From an uncultured Lachnoanaerobaculum sp. (lineage in GTDB: Bacteria > Bacillota > Clostridia > Lachnospirales > Lachnospiraceae): a stretch of DNA of 5,714 nucleotides. The notes below the pieces were generated by a model. It ran no database searches and was not told where the DNA came from. It saw nothing but the letters and a program-made list of their open reading frames with translations. Made by a program: the position numbers and the translations under genes. Of the stretch, positions 1-5,629 are shown one piece after another (the stretch's first letter is position 1; every line of letters starts with the position of its first letter). Location: positions 1 through 5,714 of the forward strand of contig CAKAQP010000149.1 in the NCBI GenBank assembly GCA_916720285.1. The letters are read 5' to 3'.

Positions 1-51
1 CGCAATCGAAACATTGAGAAGCTGTCAGGTGGAGATAAAATAGGTGTATAA
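1..51 (+). CDS. C-terminal end of an unidentified upstream gene (partial)
   Basis: An open frame runs from the first base to a TAA stop at 49-51 and encodes 16 residues (RNRNIEKLSGGDKIGV). The next gene begins at the following base, and its likely ribosome binding site lies inside these last codons, which suggests that this is a real gene end co-transcribed with its neighbour. The fragment is too short to assign a family. A chance open frame is possible, but the exact abutment with a good start codon favours a gene. Confidence 0.5.
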   Translation, partial: RNRNIEKLSGGDKIGV

Positions 52-693
52 ATGAGGGTAATAGATTTAACACATACGATAAATGAAAATATGCCTGTTT
101 ATCCCGGTACAGATACACCTAAACTTACCCCGGTAAACACCTATGAAAAGAATGGTTTTAAAGAAACTTTTCTTCAAATGTATACTCATACAGGAACACA
201 TATGGATCCTCCTGCACATCTTTATGAAGGGAAAAAGACGCTGGATGAGTTTCCCATAGATCGGTTTATCGGAAAAGCAATAGTGATAGATTGCAAGATG
301 TTAAAAGAAGGCGATGCTGTTACTATGGAGCAATTAAAGTGTTATGGCAATAAGATTGATAAAGCGGATTTTCTTCTTTTTAATCTGGGCTGGGATAAAA
401 GATGGGGAAGTGAGGAGTACTTTGGGGATTATCCCTGCATTGATGATGAAGTGATGAACTATATTTTGAAAGGAAATTATAAAGGAATAGGTTTTGATGT
501 AATAGGACTTGATCCTATTGAAGATGAAAATCTTACAAGACATAAAAAGCTTTTTGAAAATAGTGATATTATCAATATAGAAAATCTTACAAATCTGGAG
601 CAGTGTGGAGACGATTTATTTTGGTTTAGCTGTTTTCCTTTAAAAATTGAAAATTGTGACGGTTCACCTATAAGAGCAGTTGCATGGTTTTAG
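52..693 (+). CDS. Cyclase family protein (kynurenine formamidase-like metal hydrolase)
   Basis: This 213-residue protein has the usual length and motifs of the cyclase/KynB family (PF04199), which are cytosolic metal-dependent amidohydrolases. The signature HTGTHMDPPAH at residues 46-56 supplies the expected metal and catalytic residues H46, H50, D52 and H56. Further conserved points are H164, E177 in the IENLTNL segment, and the C-terminal DGSPIRAV at 203-210. The N-terminal DLTHTINENMPVYPG is also typical. The start at 52 directly follows the TAA of the preceding gene and has an AGGTG ribosome binding site at 42-46, five bases upstream, so translation is probably coupled. Characterised members hydrolyse N-formylkynurenine (EC 3.5.1.9) or other cyclic or amide substrates. 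No other tryptophan-degradation gene is visible, so the substrate is open and kynB is not assigned. A terminator follows the stop. Confidence 0.9.
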   Translation: MRVIDLTHTINENMPVYPGTDTPKLTPVNTYEKNGFKETFLQMYTHTGTHMDPPAHLYEGKKTLDEFPIDRFIGKAIVIDCKMLKEGDAVTMEQLKCYGNKIDKADFLLFNLGWDKRWGSEEYFGDYPCIDDEVMNYILKGNYKGIGFDVIGLDPIEDENLTRHKKLFENSDIINIENLTNLEQCGDDLFWFSCFPLKIENCDGSPIRAVAWF

Positions 694-699
694 TAAATA

Positions 700-743
700 A
701 AAAGCCTTACATTCAAGTTAAACTTGTTTGTAAGGCTTTTTTT
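700..743 (+). terminator. Intrinsic terminator after the cyclase-family gene
   Basis: The 12-base arm AAAAGCCTTACA (700-711) pairs perfectly with TGTAAGGCTTTT (729-740). Inside it a second short stem, CAAG (714-717) with CTTG (723-726), closes a 5-base loop, and the two stems are separated by a symmetrical TT/TT internal loop. A run of seven T (737-743) ends the element. The A-rich 5' side could give weak termination in the opposite direction as well. It separates the cyclase gene from the operon that follows. Confidence 0.92.
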
Positions 744-792
744 CACATATTCTTCACAAATTAGCCTGTTTTTTTCAGTTTCATTTCAGTTT
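742..792 (+). promoter_or_regulatory. Two pairs of 11-bp-phased direct repeats, candidate response-regulator site
   Basis: TTCACA occurs at 742-747 and again at 753-758, exactly 11 bp apart. TTTCAGTTT occurs at 773-781 and again at 784-792, also 11 bp apart. The hexamer-N5-hexamer arrangement is that of sites bound by OmpR/PhoB-family response regulators such as PhoP, WalR and CiaR, whose boxes commonly occupy or replace the -35 region. No good -35 hexamer is present before the candidate -10, which fits an activator-dependent promoter. The regulator's identity is not visible. The first repeat overlaps the T-run of the preceding terminator. Confidence 0.55.
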
Positions 793-799
793 ACTTTTG

Positions 800-805
800 T
801 ATCCT
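800..805 (+). promoter_or_regulatory. Candidate -10 element of the lipoprotein operon
   Basis: TATCCT matches the TATAAT consensus at four of six positions and lies 8 bp downstream of the last direct repeat. This spacing suits a promoter in which an OmpR-type activator substitutes for the -35 box. Transcription would start near 812 and give a leader of about 55 bases. An overlapping alternative, CTTAAT at 804-809, cannot be excluded. Confidence 0.35.
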
Positions 806-814
806 TAATGCATC

Positions 815-832
815 AAAGGAAAACAATCCTTT
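815..832 (+). other. Small hairpin in the 5' leader of the lipoprotein operon
   Basis: AAAGGA (815-820) and TCCTTT (827-832) form a perfect 6-bp inverted repeat with a 6-base loop. It would sit at the very 5' end of the transcript if the -10 at 800-805 is used. It has no T-run and is not a terminator. It could stabilise the mRNA end, or it may be incidental. Confidence 0.3.
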
Positions 833-867
833 AAAAATAAATTCAGTATAAGAGAAATGAGGAGCTT

Positions 868-2826
868 ATGAAAAGTAAAAAAACAGATAATAAAAAGGTA
901 AACAGAAATATTGCATTCTCCTTAATGGGAATGGGACTTATGCTTGGACTTGGTGCTTGCAATGCATCACAGGATGCAAATGCGGCAACAGTAAGTGCAA
1001 ATGTAACTAACAGTAAAAGTGAGAAAACTCAAGGTAATGAAACAAGTATAAATGTTGATAATAATACCGTTTCAATAAATGGAGAAGGAGCAAGCAGCGA
1101 AGGAAAGATCATTACTATAAGTAAGTCAGGAAATTATAGACTGAAAGGTAATCTGAGTGAAGGACAGATAGTAGTAAATGCAGACGGAGATGTAAACTTA
1201 AATCTTGATAATTTTACAATATCAAATTCTTCAGATGCACCAATAGTCGGAAAGAGTGGAAATATAAATATCAATCTGGTTGATGGAAGTGATAATAAGA
1301 TAAGCGATATGAGAGCTGCAAATACACAGGATGAGAATTCCACAAGTGAAAACAATGCTTATGATGCGGCTGTTTACAGCGAAGGAGATATAAACTTAAC
1401 AGGATCAGGCAAGCTTACAGTGGAAGGCGGATATGAGGATGCTATACATTCAAAATCAAATTTGAATGTAGAAGGCGGAAACTACAGTATTACTGCTTCA
1501 CATCATGGACTTAACGGCAAGGTAACACTTGTTGTAAAGAATGGATACTTTGATATCACTACAGTAGAGGATGCAATGCATTCCAAGGGTGATGTTACAT
1601 TTGAAAACGGTGAGATGAATATCAATGCAGGTGATGATGCATTACATGCAGACAATACTTTGACTGTTAAGGACGGAAAGATAAATATAGCGGCTTCAAA
1701 TGAAGGTCTTGAAGGAATTACAGTAAATATTGAAGGTGGAAATATACTGGTAAACTCAAGTGATGACGGTATAAATGCAGCAGGAGATTCAACGGACGGA
1801 TCACAGGTAAGCTATGCTATCAATATCTCAGGTGGAGATATAAAGATCATTCCCGGCGGTGACGGTATAGACTCCAATGGTGATTTAAATATTTCCGGTG
1901 GAAATATAGTAGTAGACGGACCTTCAAATGGTGGAAATGCACCTGTTGATTATGACGGAACAGGAACTATTACAGGAGGAAGTATACTTGCTACAGGTAA
2001 TTCCGGAATGTTCCAGGGATTTAACGGAAATAATTCAACTCAGTCAAGTATTATTTACTACTTGGATAACAATGCGGCTACAGGAGCTACTATTAAGGTA
2101 AGTGATGAATCAGGAAAGGAAATCTTCACATCAGCAGATCAGACTCAGAGCTATAATGCAGTTTTATACAGCAGTGCAGAGATTGAAAGTGGAAAGAACT
2201 ATAAGGTAAGTGTAGGAAATAGTGAGGGTTCTGTTACTGCAGGAAATTCACAGGGAGGAAACTTCGGACAGCCTCCGCAGGGCGGAATGGGAGGAAATGG
2301 TCAGCGACCACAGGGCCAGCCACCACAGATGAATGGAAATTCACAGGGAAGAGGGGGAAATGGACAAGGTCAGCCACCACAGACGAATGGAAACTTCCAG
2401 GGAAGAGGTCAGGGAAATAACCAGGGTCAACCGCCACAGGGCCAGCCGCCTGAGATGAATGGAAACTTCCAGGGAAGAGGGGGAAATGGCCAGGGCCAGC
2501 CACCACAGGGTGGAATGGGAGGCAACTCACAGGGCCAACCACCAGAGATGAATGGAAACTTCCAGGGAAGAGGAGGAAATGGCCAGGGCCAATCGCCACA
2601 GGGCCAGCCACCGGAGATGAATGGAAACTTCGGGGGAAGAGGAGGAAACGGCCAGGGTCAACCGCCACAGGGCCAGCCACCACATGGTGGAAATCAGCCA
2701 CAAATGGGTCAGCCGCCACAGAATGAAAATAATCAGAGCAGTGAAAATAAAACTGATTCTAAGAAGAAAAAGAATAAGAATAACAGTAATCAAAAGACAG
2801 GAGATACATCCGGAAAGGAGAAGTAA
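868..2826 (+). CDS. Surface lipoprotein with beta-helix carbohydrate-binding domain and Gly/Gln/Pro repeat tail
   Basis: This 652-residue protein starts with a lipoprotein signal: a basic N-terminus, a hydrophobic stretch at about 15-30 and lipobox LGAC with C31 as the predicted lipidation site. A polar linker leads to a carbohydrate-binding domain (about 60-455) resembling the Cthe_2159/DUF4353 family (PF14262), whose founding member is a parallel beta-helix that binds acidic or plant-type polysaccharides. The core shows a turn motif, [D/E/N/H/G][D/E/H][A/G][I/L/M][H/N/E/D], recurring about every 22 residues at 190, 212, 234, 256, 278, 299 and 331. Residues about 459-621 are low-complexity repeats built from GQPPQ, MNGNFQGRG and GGNGQ. 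The last 25 residues or so are rich in Lys, Ser and Asn. GAGGAG at 859-864 precedes the start, with a short 3-base gap. It is the first gene of the operon, and its stop overlaps the next start by one base. The ligand is unknown, and no catalytic motif is recognised. Confidence 0.85.
   Translation: MKSKKTDNKKVNRNIAFSLMGMGLMLGLGACNASQDANAATVSANVTNSKSEKTQGNETSINVDNNTVSINGEGASSEGKIITISKSGNYRLKGNLSEGQIVVNADGDVNLNLDNFTISNSSDAPIVGKSGNININLVDGSDNKISDMRAANTQDENSTSENNAYDAAVYSEGDINLTGSGKLTVEGGYEDAIHSKSNLNVEGGNYSITASHHGLNGKVTLVVKNGYFDITTVEDAMHSKGDVTFENGEMNINAGDDALHADNTLTVKDGKINIAASNEGLEGITVNIEGGNILVNSSDDGINAAGDSTDGSQVSYAINISGGDIKIIPGGDGIDSNGDLNISGGNIVVDGPSNGGNAPVDYDGTGTITGGSILATGNSGMFQGFNGNNSTQSSIIYYLDNNAATGATIKVSDESGKEIFTSADQTQSYNAVLYSSAEIESGKNYKVSVGNSEGSVTAGNSQGGNFGQPPQGGMGGNGQRPQGQPPQMNGNSQGRGGNGQGQPPQTNGNFQGRGQGNNQGQPPQGQPPEMNGNFQGRGGNGQGQPPQGGMGGNSQGQPPEMNGNFQGRGGNGQGQSPQGQPPEMNGNFGGRGGNGQGQPPQGQPPHGGNQPQMGQPPQNENNQSSENKTDSKKKKNKNNSNQKTGDTSGKEK
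2242..2733 (+). repeat. Degenerate tandem coding repeats for the Gly/Gln/Pro-rich tail
   Basis: Five units beginning with a codon pair for (M/T)N start at 2329, 2383, 2455, 2548 and 2617. The first four are 54, 72, 93 and 69 bp long, and the last runs to about 2685. Each carries an NGN(S/F)(Q/G)GRG segment followed by one or two GQPPQ/GQPPE blocks; partial units flank the array on both sides. All lengths are multiples of three. The repeats are highly similar at DNA level, for example the recurrent ATGAATGGAAACTTC and CAGGGCCAGCCACC, so the array is a likely site of length variation. Confidence 0.85.
2814..2820 (+). promoter_or_regulatory. Ribosome binding site for the GT2-GtrA gene
   Basis: AAAGGAG lies inside the last codons of the lipoprotein gene, five bases before the ATG at 2826. 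It fixes that start, which overlaps the upstream TAA by one base (TAATG), and indicates coupled translation. Confidence 0.8.
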
Positions 2827-3902
2827 TGAAAAGAAGATTTGCCCTAATACCGGCATATAAGCCAAATGAAAATTTGATATATTTTGTGCAGTCCATTGAA
2901 GCAAGAGGAATAGAGGTAGTAGTGGTGAATGACGGTTCAGGGGAAGAATATCTTCCCCTCTTTTCCCAACTTGAAAAGAACAGCAGAGCAAAAGTCATTC
3001 ACTTTTATGTAAATCAGGGAAAGGGAGTCGCACTAAAGGAAGGTATGTCTTATTTAAATAAAATAGAAGATGATTTCGTAGTAATAACTTTGGACGCAGA
3101 CGGACAGCATTCATTAAAGGACGCACTATATCTGCTTGATAAATCAATGGAAAGTGAAGACAGCCTAATACTTGGATGTAGAGAACAGTCAAAGGATTCG
3201 CCACTCAGATCAAGAATAGGCAATTATATCACCAAGAAGATATTTGCTCTTTCCACAGGTGTAAATATTGAGGATACTCAAACGGGAATGAGGGCATTTC
3301 ACAAAAGTCTGATTCCGGAGCTTCTGCTTATAAAAGGTGAGAGATATGAGTATGAAATGAATATGTTACTTGATTTTGCAAGAAAAGGTATAAGGATGAA
3401 GGAGTACACCATTGAAACGATATATATCAATGACAATGAGGAAAGTCACTTTGATACTATAAAGGATTCGGCGAGAATATATAGCCAGATTATCAAGTTT
3501 TGTGGCAGTTCTATTTTATCCTTCATTATAGATTTTTTACTTTACACAATCTGCTTTTTGTTTTCAGGAAGCATAATACTTTCAAATGCGATTGCACGCA
3601 TTATATCACTACACTTCAACTTTTTTGTAAATAAAAAGTTTGTGTTTAAAAATAATAAAAAAGACGAGAAGAATCTTGCGGGAGAATATATCTCATATCT
3701 GGGACTTGCAGCATTTATATTTGCAATGAATACTTTGATTCTTCAAGGAATGGTAGAAGCATTAAATATAAATGCATATTTGGCTAAGATAATAACAGAA
3801 GTGGTTTTATTTACAGTATCATACTTGGTGCAAAGACATCTGGTGTTTGCAAAGAAAAAAGAGACTGTAAGAGAGAATAATTATGCCGCTTCTTTAAAAT
3901 AG
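2826..3902 (+). CDS. Family 2 glycosyltransferase fused to a GtrA-like flippase domain
   Basis: This 358-residue membrane protein has two parts. Residues 1 to about 220 are a GT2 domain of the dolichol-phosphate-mannose-synthase type. They show IPAYKPNE at 8-15, VVNDGS at 33-38, NQGKGVALKEGM at 63-74, the nucleotide/metal site DADGQH at 90-95 (D90, D92), DTQTGMRAF at 150-158 and the acceptor-side segment ERYEYEMNM at 172-180. Residues about 227-345 match the GtrA family (PF04138) with four hydrophobic helices, roughly at 229-248, 250-272, 289-311 and 318-338. The expected role is transfer of a sugar from a nucleotide donor to undecaprenyl phosphate on the inner leaflet, with the GtrA part helping translocation. 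In classical Gtr systems GtrA and GtrB are separate proteins and a third protein uses the flipped sugar. The sugar cannot be read from the sequence. The gene is coupled to the lipoprotein gene upstream and lies 15 bp before the glycosidase gene. Confidence 0.92.
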   Translation: MKRRFALIPAYKPNENLIYFVQSIEARGIEVVVVNDGSGEEYLPLFSQLEKNSRAKVIHFYVNQGKGVALKEGMSYLNKIEDDFVVITLDADGQHSLKDALYLLDKSMESEDSLILGCREQSKDSPLRSRIGNYITKKIFALSTGVNIEDTQTGMRAFHKSLIPELLLIKGERYEYEMNMLLDFARKGIRMKEYTIETIYINDNEESHFDTIKDSARIYSQIIKFCGSSILSFIIDFLLYTICFLFSGSIILSNAIARIISLHFNFFVNKKFVFKNNKKDEKNLAGEYISYLGLAAFIFAMNTLILQGMVEALNINAYLAKIITEVVLFTVSYLVQRHLVFAKKKETVRENNYAASLK

Positions 3903-3917
3903 ACAGGAGTAAAATAT

Positions 3918-4967
3918 ATGAAGAAATTAAATAAGAAGGGTTTAGGTGTGTTGTATGGTATACTCTTATTTTCATTCAGTACATATGCACTTTTAGATAC
4001 ATTTGTAATACCGCATCCTATGCAAAGTGTAATGGCTTCAAATGTAGTTGCGGAAACTACAAGCAGCAGTATAAAGGAAAGTGTGGAGGCTGCCATACAA
4101 GAAAAACTCACCGGAAATACAAGCGTGAATACTTCTACTACAGAGACAAATTTAACATCTGACAGTAGTTCATCTGAAAATACAGGCACAACAAGCAGTA
4201 CTTCATTGACTAATGTGCAGACCGTTGAAGGAGGTACTGTTATAGGAGAGTATTCAGACAGTAATACAAGTATTACATTAAAACAGTATAGAGCATATGA
4301 CAGTGATATATATGTGGCGGATGTAACGGTAAGTGATGCTTCCGTTTTAAAGACAGCACTTGCAAATAATACTTACGGAAGAAATATTACCGATACAACT
4401 TCAAATATGGCCGCAGAAAACAATGCAGTTCTTGCAATTAATGGAGATTACTATGGTGCAAGACAGGCAGGATATGTTATAAGAAACGGAAATCTATACA
4501 GAAACACATCAGGAGACAGAGATGACCTCGTTATAACAAATACAGGAGAGTTTGAGTTTGTATCGGAGAATGAAACAAGTGCAGAAGAACTTTTACAAAG
4601 CGGAGCATATCAGGTGTTATCATTCGGTCCGGTATTACTTGAAGACGGTGAAATATCTGTAGGTGAAAATGAAGAAGTAGGTATGGCGATGGCAAGTAAT
4701 CCGAGAACAGCAATCGGATATCTTGGAAACAATCACTATGTATTTGTGGTATCAGACGGAAGAACAAGTGAGAGTGCCGGATTAAGTCTTTATGAACTTG
4801 CAACATTTATGAAAGAACTTGGTGTAGTTGATGCCTATAATCTTGACGGTGGAGGTTCGTCTACAATGGTTTTTAAGGGAGAGATCATAAACAATCCTAC
4901 TACAAACGGGCGATCAAATCAGGAAAGATCTGTAAGTGATATAGTATATATTGGAGGTGGAAACTGA
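3918..4967 (+). CDS. Membrane-anchored phosphodiester glycosidase family protein (NAGPA type)
   Basis: This 349-residue protein has a basic N-terminus and one hydrophobic segment (about 9-31), acting as a signal anchor or uncleaved signal, so the catalytic part lies outside the membrane. A Ser/Thr-rich linker (about 45-98) leads to an NAGPA/DUF2233 domain (PF09992, COG4632). Conserved family motifs are AINGDYYG with N175, G176 and D177, RTAIG at 263-267, SDGR at 279-282 and NLDGGGSSTM at 308-317. The mammalian relative removes GlcNAc from a GlcNAc-phosphodiester on mannose 6-phosphate. Bacterial members are linked to exopolysaccharide metabolism, and the substrate here is unknown. AGGAG at 3905-3909, eight bases before the ATG, supports this start. 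Placement directly after a lipid-sugar synthase/flippase suggests that the two act on the same surface polymer. The stop overlaps the next start by one base (TGATG). Confidence 0.9.
   Translation: MKKLNKKGLGVLYGILLFSFSTYALLDTFVIPHPMQSVMASNVVAETTSSSIKESVEAAIQEKLTGNTSVNTSTTETNLTSDSSSSENTGTTSSTSLTNVQTVEGGTVIGEYSDSNTSITLKQYRAYDSDIYVADVTVSDASVLKTALANNTYGRNITDTTSNMAAENNAVLAINGDYYGARQAGYVIRNGNLYRNTSGDRDDLVITNTGEFEFVSENETSAEELLQSGAYQVLSFGPVLLEDGEISVGENEEVGMAMASNPRTAIGYLGNNHYVFVVSDGRTSESAGLSLYELATFMKELGVVDAYNLDGGGSSTMVFKGEIINNPTTNGRSNQERSVSDIVYIGGGN
4953..4959 (+). promoter_or_regulatory. Ribosome binding site for the four-helix membrane protein
   Basis: GGAGGTG lies seven bases before the ATG at 4967, inside the codons for the last residues of the phosphodiester glycosidase. 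It supports the 4967 start and coupled expression of the two proteins. Confidence 0.8.
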
Positions 4968-5350
4968 TGAAGAAATCATGGATTTATCTTGGAATTTCAG
5001 TATTTGTATTTATCTTCGGACAGATATATGAGTACTTTTCACATGGCGTATATTCAAGCTATATGATGTATGCATTTTTGATACCTTTTATAGGACTTTT
5101 CATACCAAGTCTTTTAAATAATCTTATTTTAAAAAGAACAGTTTCGGACAATGTCACACTGCCTTGGAAATGCGGCATAGCAACTCTTAGTGCAGGTTCA
5201 ATATACAAAGGTGTATTGGAAATCTATGGTACAAGCGGAACCTTTGAAATGGTTTATTTGATAATAGGAAGTTTTCTTTGCATTATGGCAGCTATTATTA
5301 TGGCAGGTGGAAATGGAAAAACAAATAAAGATTGTGAAAGCAGCTCATAG
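4967..5350 (+). CDS. Small four-helix membrane protein of unknown function
   Basis: This 127-residue protein is not assigned to a family. Four hydrophobic segments are visible, at about 5-24, 31-54, 66-86 and 93-114, with a short polar C-terminal tail. Polar residues stand out at the ends of helices 1 and 3: Q19, E22 and H26 in the GQIYEYFSHG stretch, and K81 and E85 in the GSIYKGVLEIYGTSG stretch. It also has Cys at 69, 105 and 123. The short basic N-terminus MKKSW and a strong ribosome binding site support the start. It overlaps the glycosidase gene by one base and is the last gene before a strong terminator, so it very probably works with the two genes before it. It could be a partner or regulator of the glycosyltransferase or glycosidase; this is inference from position only. 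Confidence 0.8.
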   Translation: MKKSWIYLGISVFVFIFGQIYEYFSHGVYSSYMMYAFLIPFIGLFIPSLLNNLILKRTVSDNVTLPWKCGIATLSAGSIYKGVLEIYGTSGTFEMVYLIIGSFLCIMAAIIMAGGNGKTNKDCESSS

Positions 5351-5357
5351 TAAACAG

Positions 5358-5393
5358 GTGCAGATTCGATGGATTTCGAATTTGCACTTTTTT
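5358..5393 (+). terminator. Intrinsic terminator of the four-gene operon
   Basis: GTGCA (5358-5362) pairs with TGCAC (5383-5387), G5363 faces T5382 as a wobble pair, and ATTCGA (5364-5369) pairs with TCGAAT (5376-5381). This gives a 12-bp stem with a 6-base loop, followed by six T (5388-5393). It begins seven bases after the stop codon of the membrane protein gene. Confidence 0.92.
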
Positions 5394-5591
5394 GATAAAA
5401 AACCTTGCCAAAGCAAGAAAAAAGAGTATGTTGTCAAAATAGATACAGATATTAATGTTAAAGTGCAAAAAGAGTCATATAATGTGAATATAGTATATTG
5501 ACCTATAAATTAACTGTGAATTGATACTATTTTTGTTAAAAAACATATAAAAACTTATCTGTTACAAGAGATTATATTAGATATATAATTG
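5394..5591. other. AT-rich intergenic region without a recognised gene
   Basis: No credible coding region is seen here. The only long open frame (5307-5501) starts inside the membrane protein gene, reads through the terminator hairpin and has no convincing ribosome binding site. Weak promoter-like hexamers occur, such as TTGACC at 5498-5503 and TTGATA at 5521-5526. The latter has CATATA 17 bp downstream (5544-5549) or TATAAA 19 bp downstream (5546-5551), but in such AT-rich DNA these may be chance. Confidence 0.5.
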
Positions 5592-5610
5592 TGTTATAAT
5601 GATTACACAA
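5589..5610. promoter_or_regulatory. Inverted repeat spanning the malic enzyme -10 box, possible operator
   Basis: TTGTGT (5589-5594) and ACACAA (5605-5610) are perfect inverted arms separated by 10 bases that contain the -10 box. A protein bound here would block RNA polymerase. The arms do not closely fit a Rex, CcpA or Crp/FNR site in spacing, so no regulator is named. Confidence 0.35.
5592..5600 (+). promoter_or_regulatory. Extended -10 promoter of the malic enzyme gene
   Basis: TGTTATAAT is a perfect TATAAT (5595-5600) with the TGn extension. No good -35 hexamer is found 16-18 bp upstream, where the sequence is only AT-rich, which is tolerated by extended -10 promoters. The distance to the start codon is 29 bp, giving a short leader that holds only the ribosome binding site. 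Confidence 0.65.
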
Positions 5611-5614
5611 AATT

Positions 5615-5622
5615 AAAGGAGG
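5615..5622 (+). promoter_or_regulatory. Ribosome binding site of the malic enzyme gene
   Basis: AAAGGAGG is a perfect anti-16S match placed seven bases before the ATG at 5630, and it fixes the start of this short partial gene. Confidence 0.9.
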
Positions 5623-5629
5623 TTGCATT

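Noticed and set aside
52..693. Naming the cyclase gene kynB with a role in tryptophan breakdown
   Set aside because: The family has several substrates and no kynureninase or dioxygenase gene is visible nearby.
2234..2719. 161-codon open frame on the - strand opposite the repeat tail
   Set aside because: It is a by-product of the repetitive GQPPQ coding DNA, which lacks stop codons on the opposite strand. It has no family signature.
2242..2733. CRISPR array or non-coding tandem repeat
   Set aside because: Units are of uneven length (54-93 bp), keep one reading frame, and have no uniform repeat-spacer pattern. They encode the protein tail.
2242..2733. Collagen-like Gly-X-Y domain
   Set aside because: Glycine does not recur at every third residue over a useful stretch. 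The pattern is a GQPPQ/NGNFQGRG low-complexity repeat.
2527..2991. 154-codon - strand open frame spanning the lipoprotein/glycosyltransferase junction
   Set aside because: It covers two well-supported + strand genes and their coupled start, and its Leu/Ser/Trp-rich translation is typical of an antisense shadow of repetitive DNA.
5404..5417. CTTGC-CAAA-GCAAG hairpin, possible - strand terminator
   Set aside because: The stem is only 5 bp and no - strand gene exists to need it. The flanking A-runs are common in this AT-rich spacer.
5381..5469. TTTGCACTTT (5381-5390) and AAAGTGCAAA (5460-5469) as a long-range inverted repeat competing with the terminator
   Set aside because: The 10-bp match is real, but the arms are about 70 bp apart, mostly A/T, and not extended by further pairing. 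Chance is the simpler reading.
5307..5501. 64-codon + strand open frame overlapping the end of the membrane protein gene
   Set aside because: It begins inside the 127-residue gene in another frame, runs through the terminator hairpin and its T-run, and has no good ribosome binding site or recognisable product.
5589..5610. Rex or Crp/FNR operator
   Set aside because: Total length and arm spacing (6-10-6) do not match the usual 18-bp Rex or 16-bp TGTGA-N6-TCACA layouts, so no regulator was named.
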